From Corallincola holothuriorum (GTDB taxonomy: Bacteria > Pseudomonadota > Gammaproteobacteria > Enterobacterales > Neiellaceae), in contig NZ_QPID01000015.1 in the NCBI RefSeq assembly GCF_003336225.1, positions 1 through 51,937 on the forward strand: a stretch of 51,937 nt of DNA, read 5' to 3'. Within the stretch, counting starts at the first letter, position 1. The number at the start of each line of letters is the position of its first letter. The notes under the pieces were generated by a model. The model ran no database searches. It was not told where the DNA came from and saw nothing but the letters and a program-made list of their open reading frames with translations. Made by a program: the position numbers and the translations under genes. Shown in pieces: positions 45,374 through 51,937 of this stretch.

Positions 45374-46063
45374 ATGGGTGTATTTTCTCGCTTCTCAGAT
45401 ATTGTTAACTCGAATATCAACTCATTGTTGGATCGAGCAGAAGATCCGGAAAAAATGGTTAGGCTGATTATTCAAGAGATGGAAGATACCTTGGTCGAGG
45501 TGCGTTCTAACTCTGCACGGGTTATCGCAGAAAAGAAAGATCTCGTGCGCCGCATCGAACGCCTTAAAGGTGAAGCCGATGATTGGCAAGCTCGTGCCGA
45601 ATTGGCCCTAAGTAAAGACCGGGAAGATCTGGCAAAAGGCGCGTTGCTCGAAAAGCAAAAAGTGACAGATGCTGTATCGGCAGTGGAAGCTGATTTGGCG
45701 CAGCATGAAGAACAGCTGACGAGATTGAAGGATGAAATTGGCCAATTACAGGACAAACTGAAAGATGCGAAAGCACGTCAACAAAGCATTTTATTGCGCC
45801 GTGAGACAATCTCTTCACGTTTGGAAGTAAAAAAGCAGTTGGATAGCGGTAAAGTCCAAGACGCCATGGTGCGTTTTGAGCAGTACGAACGTAAGATTGA
45901 TAATCTCGAAGCGGAAGTTGAATCTTATGATTTAGGTACTCAGGCGGAAAGATCATTGGCGCAGCAGTTTGAAGATTTGGAAGCTGAAGATACGGTGACC
46001 AGTGAGCTTGAGGCCTTGAAGAAGAAGTTAAAGGCCGACAAAAAATCAGCAAGTAAAGCTTAA
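45374..46063 (+). CDS. pspA: Phage shock protein A
   Basis: This 229-residue coiled-coil protein is of the PspA/IM30 (ESCRT-III-like) family. It binds damaged inner membrane and holds PspF inactive when free. The start MGVFSRFSDIVNSNINSLLDRAEDPEKMVRLIIQEMEDTL is diagnostic, including the amphipathic N-terminal helix. The remainder is an almost continuous coiled coil. ATG 45374 has AGAGG upstream. It is the first gene of pspABC-ycjX-ycjF. Confidence 0.97.
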   Translation: MGVFSRFSDIVNSNINSLLDRAEDPEKMVRLIIQEMEDTLVEVRSNSARVIAEKKDLVRRIERLKGEADDWQARAELALSKDREDLAKGALLEKQKVTDAVSAVEADLAQHEEQLTRLKDEIGQLQDKLKDAKARQQSILLRRETISSRLEVKKQLDSGKVQDAMVRFEQYERKIDNLEAEVESYDLGTQAERSLAQQFEDLEAEDTVTSELEALKKKLKADKKSASKA

Positions 46064-46093
46064 TCAGTTGAATCATCGCGAAGGAGAATAGGC

Positions 46094-46333
46094 GTGGATT
46101 ACGAAGCATTAGCAGGCATTATCGCGGCACCGTTTATTGTTTTTATGGTGTTTGTGGCGCCAATCTGGTTGTTTCTCCATTATCGAAGTAAACGCCAGGT
46201 TAGTCAGGGATTGAGTGCAGATGAGATGGCGCTGTTGACCGAGTTGGCGAATCGTTCAGAAAAAATGGCCGACCGCTTGGATACCCTTGAACGAATTCTT
46301 AGTGAAGAGATGACGGCAAGAGGGCACGAATAA
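46094..46333 (+). CDS. pspB: Phage shock protein B
   Basis: This 79-residue inner-membrane protein has one N-terminal membrane segment (IIAAPFIVFMVFVAPIWLFLHY) and a cytoplasmic coiled coil. Start GTG 46094 has AAGGAG upstream. With PspC it senses envelope stress and releases PspA from PspF. Its stop overlaps the pspC start (TAATG). Confidence 0.94.
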   Translation: MDYEALAGIIAAPFIVFMVFVAPIWLFLHYRSKRQVSQGLSADEMALLTELANRSEKMADRLDTLERILSEEMTARGHE

Positions 46334-46728
46334 TGGATGAACAAGTTAAGAAAAAGCAGCTTTATCGCAGTACCTCTCGGCAGAAACTCGCGGGTGTCTG
46401 TGCAGGGCTTGCGGACTACTTTGGCTTTGAAGTGTGGCTTGTGCGTGTCGTGGTTGCTTCAGCCATTATTCTAACCGGTGTTTTCGGTTTGCCATTACTA
46501 GCTTATGTCGTGTTATGGCTGGTGCTAGATAAAGCGCCAGAAGGTAACCAGTTTAGTCAACCTCCACATACCGTAAAGTCTCACGTGTGGCAGGCGGGAG
46601 AACCTCCTCGACAGGCGTTTAAAGAAGTGGTGACACGCTTTGAAAAGCTGGAGCTACGTTTACGGCGACTTGAGCAAGTCGTGACATCAAGTGAGTTCTC
46701 TTTAAAGCGCGAGATTAATAAGTTATAG
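46333..46728 (+). CDS. pspC: Phage shock protein C
   Basis: This 131-residue PspC-domain protein begins RSTSRQKLAGVCAGLADYFG (about residues 12-31), the family signature, followed by a membrane segment (VVVASAIILTGVFGLPLLAYVVLWLVL) and a cytoplasmic leucine-rich tail. It couples to PspB and PspA. No pspD or pspE gene follows; ycjX starts immediately after the stop. Confidence 0.95.
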   Translation: MDEQVKKKQLYRSTSRQKLAGVCAGLADYFGFEVWLVRVVVASAIILTGVFGLPLLAYVVLWLVLDKAPEGNQFSQPPHTVKSHVWQAGEPPRQAFKEVVTRFEKLELRLRRLEQVVTSSEFSLKREINKL

Positions 46729-48147
46729 ATGAAGAAGGATTCAGGAGTTGGTCGTTGGTTAGATAAAGTGAGTGGCGGTGCGCAGCAAGCATTTGCCCGC
46801 TCACTGGATCGTCATTTGGTGCTCGCTGTTACCGGCTTATCAGGCGCAGGTAAGTCCGCATTTATTACCAGTCTACTATTTCAGCTTATTAATTTTAGAG
46901 ATGCCCGCTTACCTTTCTTTAAGCCTTGTGCCGAGCAGCGCCTATTGGCGGTCAGGCGTATACCCCAGCAGAGGCTGGACTGGGTCCGTTACCCTTATGA
47001 AAATTCGTTAACCGCACTCTCTTCTGAGCCACCCTGTTGGCCAGAGCCAACCAAAGGGGTGAGCACGGTTAGCTTGGAATTGGCATATCGCCCCACTAAA
47101 CAACCGTTAGCGACATTGACTAATCGTGCTCTGATGCAATTGGATATTGTTGACTACCCGGGTGAGTGGCTACTCGATCTACCATTACTGGAGCTAGATT
47201 ATCGTCAATGGTGTGAGCTATTTGCCACTATGTTGCCTAATCGCCCTGAAGTACCAGCGCTGACCGACTGGAAGTTGTCGATTGATACTATCGACTTGGA
47301 TGCGCCGGCGGATGAGTTTCATATTGCAGAGGTTGCTCAACAATACGCTGAGTTGCTGCAAGCTTGGCGTTGTCAGGGAGCATATCTGTTGCAGCCCGGG
47401 CGTTTTGTGTTGCCTGGAGAATATGAAAATACCCCGTTATTGCATTTTTTCCCTTTGATGACCGTCTCCCAAGATACCGCTAAGTTTAGTCGAGGCAGTG
47501 TGGGGGAGATGTTGGAGAAGCGTTTCGAACAGTACAAGTCCAAAGTGGTAAAGCGCTTTTACAAAGATTACTTTTCACGTTTCGATCGTCAGATAGTGCT
47601 CGTTGATCCATTAACCGCCTTAGGAGCTGGACACAATCAATTGTTGGAGATGCAACAGGCGCTATTGCAGGTCCTAGGCAGTTTTCGATACGGTCGTAGC
47701 TCAATAATCCGGCGGCTATTCTCGCCCAAGATTGAAAAAGTGATGTTGGCAGCTACCAAGGCTGATCATGTGACGCCGGAACAGCATGAACCATTAAAAG
47801 GCCTCATTCGACAATTACTGCTGACAGAAGAGAACCCGTGGGCTTTCTCTGATATTGCTTTCGATTGCATTACATTGGCGTCTATTCGTGCCAGTAATTC
47901 TGGAAAGAGCCAGCTGACAGGTGGTCCTAAGCCTATGCTGAAGGGCGTGAGGTTGAGTGATAGAGAGGAGATCATTACCTTTCCAGGGGAAGTACCGGCG
48001 AGCGTACCGTCGTCACAATTTTTTAATGACCATCAATTCAGCTTTGTACCTTTCGCGCCTCCCGTGATAGGTAAGAGTGATAATCAGGTGCCACACATAG
48101 CCATGGATCGCGTATTGCAATTCTTGCTAGGGGATAAACTGCAATGA
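46729..48147 (+). CDS. ycjX: YcjX-family P-loop protein of the psp regulon
   Basis: This 472-residue putative GTPase (DUF463) is induced with the psp operon in enterics. Walker A is GLSGAGKSAF (about residues 36-45), and a switch-like DIVDYPGEWL occurs near residue 142. The molecular function is not established. It starts directly after the pspC stop and overlaps ycjF by four bases (ATGA), so it belongs to the sigma-54-driven unit. Confidence 0.94.
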   Translation: MKKDSGVGRWLDKVSGGAQQAFARSLDRHLVLAVTGLSGAGKSAFITSLLFQLINFRDARLPFFKPCAEQRLLAVRRIPQQRLDWVRYPYENSLTALSSEPPCWPEPTKGVSTVSLELAYRPTKQPLATLTNRALMQLDIVDYPGEWLLDLPLLELDYRQWCELFATMLPNRPEVPALTDWKLSIDTIDLDAPADEFHIAEVAQQYAELLQAWRCQGAYLLQPGRFVLPGEYENTPLLHFFPLMTVSQDTAKFSRGSVGEMLEKRFEQYKSKVVKRFYKDYFSRFDRQIVLVDPLTALGAGHNQLLEMQQALLQVLGSFRYGRSSIIRRLFSPKIEKVMLAATKADHVTPEQHEPLKGLIRQLLLTEENPWAFSDIAFDCITLASIRASNSGKSQLTGGPKPMLKGVRLSDREEIITFPGEVPASVPSSQFFNDHQFSFVPFAPPVIGKSDNQVPHIAMDRVLQFLLGDKLQ

Positions 48148-49175
48148 GTAAGGCTAGGAAAAAATCTAATTATCAACAGCAGCAGCTTTTTGAATCGGAG
48201 CAGCAGGGTGCCCCTTTGACGTTGGAAAAAGCTGTTGTGCTAGATGATCTAGATAACTGGCAGGAAGATGAGTCGTTTGGCGAAGACGCTTTGCAAGAAG
48301 AGCAACAAGCACAGAGTACCTTCGGTGCGCGAAAGCACCCTCTACTTTGGTTAACCTTAGCGCTTGTATCTGTAATTTCAGTGATTGAGGCAATACAGTT
48401 TTTTGATCAAAAATGGCATCAAACCCCTGCCATCGCGCTGTTATATGGTGGCGTATTCCTACTCGTTGGCAGCTGGGCGGTTGGGGCAGTTTTTAACGCG
48501 TGGCGCCGCAGTGCCCAGTTAAGTCGAGTCAATAAGCGCAGAGCGGTTGCAGAGGCGATTAAAGAGGGTGAAGTGAGCGATGATATTATGCTGTTTTGTC
48601 AGCGGATGTTGCCTGCAAAATTGGATGAATCAGTTAATGAGGCTGTTGAGCGATGGAAAGCTAATGTCGAGGCTCACCACTCAGATCAGGAAGCGCTAGC
48701 ACTTTTTGAACGGGATGTTGTCGCTGTCCTTGATGACCGCGCTAAACGAGTCGTTGCCAGATGGTCTAGTGAGGCGGCTATTTTGATTGCCATTAGCCCA
48801 CTGGCAGCCATTGATATGCTATTAATTGCTTGGCGTAACGTTAGGATGATTGACGAGATTGCTGATGTTTATGGTATTGAACTTGGGGTGTTCAGTCGCT
48901 GGATGCTGGTAAAGGCCGTCATACTGAACGTTATTTATGCTGGGGTGAGTGAAACTCTGAGTGATGTTGGTTTACAAGCATTGGGCGCCGATATGACAGG
49001 AAAGCTTTCAGGACGTGTTGCTCAAGGCATGGGGGCGGGCTTGTTAACCGCGCGTCTTGGCGTTAAAACTGTGCAGTTGTGTCGCCCCGTTATTTTTACT
49101 GAAGTCCCTCCACTTCGCGTTCGCTCTGTTGCAGGAGAGATCTTTGCTGCGATTAAAAAACGCGCCATTGGTTAG
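48144..49175 (+). CDS. ycjF: YcjF-family inner membrane protein (UPF0283)
   Basis: This 343-residue protein has a charged N-terminal region of about 65 residues, two membrane segments near residues 68-86 and 96-114, and a large domain with a third hydrophobic stretch (AAILIAISPLAAIDMLLIAWRN). The blocks FEQ/R-dependent ARRWSSEAA and YGIELGVFSRW are typical of UPF0283/TIGR01620. The function is unknown. It is the last gene of the psp-ycjXF unit. Confidence 0.92.
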   Translation: MSKARKKSNYQQQQLFESEQQGAPLTLEKAVVLDDLDNWQEDESFGEDALQEEQQAQSTFGARKHPLLWLTLALVSVISVIEAIQFFDQKWHQTPAIALLYGGVFLLVGSWAVGAVFNAWRRSAQLSRVNKRRAVAEAIKEGEVSDDIMLFCQRMLPAKLDESVNEAVERWKANVEAHHSDQEALALFERDVVAVLDDRAKRVVARWSSEAAILIAISPLAAIDMLLIAWRNVRMIDEIADVYGIELGVFSRWMLVKAVILNVIYAGVSETLSDVGLQALGADMTGKLSGRVAQGMGAGLLTARLGVKTVQLCRPVIFTEVPPLRVRSVAGEIFAAIKKRAIG

Positions 49176-49277
49176 TCAGCGCTGAACCAGAATTCGGTGG
49201 TTTCTCTCTTCTGTAGTGGCTTATTTACTGTCTATTCCCTTAGTATTCTATTGATAAAACTGTGGTTTTTTGTTTGT

Positions 49278-49312
49278 TAAGCTAATTTTACATCTACAGG
49301 TAGCTTAGTTTT
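49278..49312 (+). terminator. Possible terminator after ycjF
   Basis: TAAGCTA (49278-49284) and TAGCTTA (49301-49307) pair perfectly around a 16-base loop and are followed by GTTTTTC. The stem is AT-rich and 100 bases from the ycjF stop, so it is weak evidence. Confidence 0.4.
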
Positions 49313-49378
49313 TCAAGCTGTATTATTATTTTTACACCCTGAATAATGACAATAACAGAATAGCTTTGGGTGGAAGAT

Positions 49379-50941
49379 ATGCGTTTAGAAGTTGTGTGCG
49401 AAGACCGCCTGGGAATCGCTCAGGAAGTCCTGGTCATATTGGTTGAGCATGGTATCAACCTGAAAAGTATCGAAACGGACCAAAAAAGAAACATCTTTCT
49501 CAATTTTCCTGGTTTAGCTTTTGAAGAGTTGCAGAAGTTAATGCCTGCACTTCGTTTGATCCATGGTGTTGAAGATGTCCGCACAGTCCCTTATACGCCC
49601 TCTGAGCGTGGTCATTATGAATCAGAAACATTGTTGAGAACGCTTCCTGATCCAGTTTTTTCCATCGATTTAAAGTGCCGTATTGTTGTCGTCAACGAAG
49701 CGGCAGCCATCGCTTTGCGTCTTAAAACCGAGAAGATCGTCGGTGGCGGTCTCAACCAATGGGTACATGGCTTTTCTTTTCAGCGCTGGATGGAAGCTGA
49801 TGAGGTGATTGCTCAAGCCGCGAAGATTACGATGGCTGGTAAAACTTATCTTGCAGATGTGTTACCTATTCGAGTTCCTGATTTAGAAGGTCAGTCCATT
49901 TTGGCTGGCGCAGTGGTTGTATTGAAGTCAGTGGATCGTCTAGGTGAGCAAGTAACAGCGTTTCAACGCCAGAGCGATGATGGTTTCTCCCGCATCTTTG
50001 CCGAAAGTAGTCATATGAAGCGTGTATTAAGCCAAGCGAGAAAAATGGCTCAGTTAGATGCACCACTGCTTATTCATGGCGAAACGGGTACGGGCAAAGA
50101 GTTGTTAGCCCGTGCTTGTCACGAATTCAGTTTTCGTGGTGATAGACCGTTTATTGCTCTGAACTGTGCCTCATTGCCTGATAACGTGGCAGAGCATGAG
50201 CTTTTTGGATTCTCCGCTAATGCTTTTGAAGGCGCGGGAGAGGGTAAGCGCGGAGTTTTTGAACAGGCTGATGGTGGCACTGTTTTTCTCGATGAAATTG
50301 GCGATATGTCTGAGGGGTTGCAGGTTAAGTTTCTTCGTTTTCTCCAAGATGGCACCTTCCGCCGTGTTGGTGCAGAGGAAGAGGTTAAAGTGAGCGTGCG
50401 GGTGATCTGCGCAACACAGAAAGACCTGCCCGCGATGGTTCAGCAAGCGGAATTTAGAGAAGACCTCTATTACCGATTGAACGTCTTAAATCTGCGAGTA
50501 CCAGCTTTAAGAGAGCGTAAGGCTGATATTGTCCCGTTGGCTGAGTTGTTTGTTGCCCGATATAGTCGGCAATTGGGGCGTCCTACACCTAATTTAACCA
50601 AACAGTGTCAGGATGTTGTTCAGCAGTACCCATGGCCAGGTAACGTGCGCCAGCTTGAGAACTCTGTTTATCAAGCCGTTTCGTTACTTGAGGGCCATGA
50701 GATTGATGCTGAAGATCTGCAGCTTCCCTCTTATAGCAGTGGCTTCGGTTACTATGATGATAATTTTGAGGGCTCTCTCGAAGAAGCCACCAAGCGATTT
50801 GAAAGCAATTTACTGCGGCGCTTGTATCCCGCTTATCCGAGTACTCGGCAGTTAGCGAGAAAGCTTGGTGTGTCTCACACGGCGATCGCTAATAAACTCC
50901 GTGAGTACGGGATTAACAAGAAGAGCATCAGTAACACATAG
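49379..50941 (+). CDS. tyrR: Aromatic amino acid transcriptional regulator TyrR
   Basis: This 520-residue protein has an N-terminal ACT domain (MRLEVVCEDRLGIAQEVL), then a PAS domain (about 75-190), an AAA+ domain (Walker A HGETGTGKELLA, near 229) and a C-terminal Fis-type helix-turn-helix (STRQLARKLGVSHTAIANKLREYG). The loop that is GAFTGA in sigma-54 activators reads NAFEGA, as expected of TyrR, which acts on sigma-70 promoters. ATG 49379 is preferred over GTG 49370 and has GGTGGA upstream. It senses tyrosine, phenylalanine and tryptophan. The position after ycjF is conserved in E. coli. Confidence 0.96.
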   Translation: MRLEVVCEDRLGIAQEVLVILVEHGINLKSIETDQKRNIFLNFPGLAFEELQKLMPALRLIHGVEDVRTVPYTPSERGHYESETLLRTLPDPVFSIDLKCRIVVVNEAAAIALRLKTEKIVGGGLNQWVHGFSFQRWMEADEVIAQAAKITMAGKTYLADVLPIRVPDLEGQSILAGAVVVLKSVDRLGEQVTAFQRQSDDGFSRIFAESSHMKRVLSQARKMAQLDAPLLIHGETGTGKELLARACHEFSFRGDRPFIALNCASLPDNVAEHELFGFSANAFEGAGEGKRGVFEQADGGTVFLDEIGDMSEGLQVKFLRFLQDGTFRRVGAEEEVKVSVRVICATQKDLPAMVQQAEFREDLYYRLNVLNLRVPALRERKADIVPLAELFVARYSRQLGRPTPNLTKQCQDVVQQYPWPGNVRQLENSVYQAVSLLEGHEIDAEDLQLPSYSSGFGYYDDNFEGSLEEATKRFESNLLRRLYPAYPSTRQLARKLGVSHTAIANKLREYGINKKSISNT

Positions 50942-50950
50942 AGAAGAGAA

Positions 50951-50978
50951 TAATGGGTCGCGGTGCGACCCATTTTCT
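50951..50978 (+). terminator. Rho-independent terminator of tyrR
   Basis: AATGGGTCGC-GGT-GCGACCCATTTTCTTATT forms a strong 8-9 bp stem followed by a T-rich tract, ten bases after the tyrR stop. Confidence 0.88.
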
Positions 50979-51004
50979 TATTAAGCGCGAGAGAACAGCT
51001 TTTT

Positions 51005-51571
51005 ATGAGTAAACCGACAGTTTTTCTTGATCGTGATGGCGTTATTAATGTCGACCATGGCTATGTGCACACTGTTAGCGAATTTGAATTCATCCCTGGC
51101 GTACTGGAAGCTGCGGCGAAATTGACGGCAGCGGGCTATCGATTGGTCGTGGTGACTAATCAATCGGGGATAGCGCGGGGATATTACACGGAAGGTCAGT
51201 TCCAGAGATTGACTGAGTGGATGGTTGAACAGTTCAAGCAAGCTGGCGCTTGTATAGAGCACGTCTATCACTGCCCACATCACCCCGAAGGTCAAGTGGC
51301 TAGTTTCGCTGTTAATTGCGATTGCCGTAAACCTGCACCGGGGATGTTTTATCAAGCTAAGAAAGATCTAAATATTGAGCTCTCAGAAGCAATGATGGTC
51401 GGAGACAAGGGCGATGATATGAGAGCAGCGCAAAATGCGGGGTTAAAGCTCTGCTTTTTAGTGAAAAGCGGAAAGCCTGTTTCAACTGAGTCAGTTGAAC
51501 TAGCTGACTATGTATTAGAGAGCCTCGCTGAACTTCCTGCTTTATTGAATAAATTGTTTATATCTAAATAA
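51005..51571 (+). CDS. gmhB: D-glycero-beta-D-manno-heptose 1,7-bisphosphate 7-phosphatase
   Basis: This 188-residue HAD-family phosphatase acts in ADP-heptose synthesis for the lipopolysaccharide core. HAD motif I is VFLDRDGVIN (Asp nucleophile and acid/base), motif II is VVTNQSG, and motif IV is MVGDKGDDM. The zinc-binding loop is CPHHPEG...CDCRKP. Start ATG 51005 (MSKPTVFLDRDG) is chosen over an upstream in-frame start that would lie in the tyrR terminator. It lies just upstream of an rRNA operon, as E. coli gmhB does next to rrnH. Confidence 0.95.
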   Translation: MSKPTVFLDRDGVINVDHGYVHTVSEFEFIPGVLEAAAKLTAAGYRLVVVTNQSGIARGYYTEGQFQRLTEWMVEQFKQAGACIEHVYHCPHHPEGQVASFAVNCDCRKPAPGMFYQAKKDLNIELSEAMMVGDKGDDMRAAQNAGLKLCFLVKSGKPVSTESVELADYVLESLAELPALLNKLFISK

Positions 51572-51668
51572 GCTAATAATATCAGTCGATTAGACTTTTA
51601 TCCCTTTGTTCTGGTACTTGCTTGTGAGCAAACTTTGTTCGGTTGAACTAAAATGTGTGTTCTTGGGG

Positions 51669-51696
51669 TTGCGTTCAGGATTAATCTCCCTATAAT
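51669..51696 (+). promoter_or_regulatory. Upstream rRNA operon promoter
   Basis: TTGCGT (51669-51674) and a perfect TATAAT (51691-51696) are 16 bases apart, followed by the G+C-rich discriminator GCCGCC typical of stringent rRNA promoters. An AT-rich stretch lies upstream (about 51630-51655). Confidence 0.78.
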
Positions 51697-51795
51697 GCCG
51701 CCTCACTCGCTCAGGGCGAGGCAGCGGGAAGAAACGAACGGTTTAAGTTTTTATCTTTCTTCTGGTCACTTGGTAAAAAAGATGTTTTTACTGGG

Positions 51796-51823
51796 TTGAC
51801 AGCGGGGCTGAGAAGCGTAGAAT
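51796..51823 (+). promoter_or_regulatory. Downstream rRNA operon promoter
   Basis: TTGACA (51796-51801) and TAGAAT (51818-51823) are 16 bases apart, followed by GCGCAGCCC. An AT-rich UP-element-like block (about 51773-51790) precedes it. With the upstream promoter it forms the tandem pair usual for rrn operons. Confidence 0.85.
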
Positions 51824-51897
51824 GCGCAGCCCTTGCCGCGGACAACGAATGAGTTGACCGGGCAGCCAAGCTAAGGTTTGGCGAGATGCAACAGCAT

Positions 51898-51937
51898 CGT
51901 TCTTTAACAATTTGGTCAGACAATCTGTGTGGGCGCT
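51898..51937 (+). ncRNA. rRNA operon 5' leader with boxA antitermination signal (partial)
   Basis: GTTCTTTAACAATTTGG (51899-51915) matches the rrn boxA region (TGCTCTTTAACA in E. coli). CAGACAATCTGTGTGGGC, which follows, is the conserved pre-16S leader sequence of enteric-like operons. The window ends before the 16S gene. Confidence 0.88.

Noticed and set aside
49379-50941. tyrR as a sigma-54 activator
   Set aside because: The GAFTGA loop is replaced by NAFEGA and the ACT-PAS-AAA-Fis order is that of TyrR.

Overview
The window is a chromosomal segment of a gammaproteobacterium. Gene content and order (fabB/mnmC, pdxB-fimV-truA-accD-folC-dedD-cvpA-purF, cysS/folD/tRNA-Arg/tig-clpP-clpX-lon-hupB-ppiD, sapABCDF-pspF/pspABC-ycjXF-tyrR, gmhB followed by an rRNA operon) fit the Shewanella/Ferrimonas/Aeromonas/Vibrio side of the class, probably a marine or aquatic member. 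The exact genus cannot be fixed from the sequence alone.

1-4500 is accessory DNA. It opens with the tail of an integron cassette array: four attC-like sites (41-129, 468-578, 928-1007, 1369-1466) separate three promoterless same-strand cassettes: a small membrane protein, a zinc-ribbon protein and an acidic orphan. The last attC abuts the end of a decayed IS110-family element of IS1111 type. Its transposase has lost its N-terminal half, apparently cut by a second element carrying a Y1/HUH (REP-associated type) transposase. A short degenerate repeat patch and a GNAT acetyltransferase follow. No integron integrase lies in the window.

4569-11878 (minus strand) holds a two-gene operon of a GCS2-type amide ligase and an AstE/aspartoacylase-like zinc hydrolase, a secreted-TPR/membrane/GGDEF diguanylate cyclase, and mnmC. 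From fabB on, the plus strand carries the pdxB-fimV-truA-accD-folC-dedD-cvpA-purF block, without the usg and dedA genes that E. coli has there. fimV has an expanded acidic repeat region. Then come a Yip1 membrane protein, miaE (tail to tail with lpxH), ppiB, cysS, folD, tRNA-Arg(TCT), and the protein-quality-control block tig-clpP-clpX-lon-hupB, tRNA-Asp and ppiD. lon has a good heat-shock (sigma-32) promoter.

38762-49175 is the envelope-stress locus. pspF and sapABCDF run leftwards; pspABC-ycjX-ycjF run rightwards from a near-perfect sigma-54 promoter. tyrR and gmhB follow. The window ends in an rRNA operon leader with two promoters and a boxA; the 16S gene itself is outside.

Most of the window is conserved housekeeping DNA. 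The parts most worth a second look are the cassette-array end, where the IS1111-type remnant carries an attC-core sequence inside its non-coding end (a possible bridge-RNA guide), the orphan amide-ligase/hydrolase pair, the FimV tandem repeats, and several well-formed regulatory sites.
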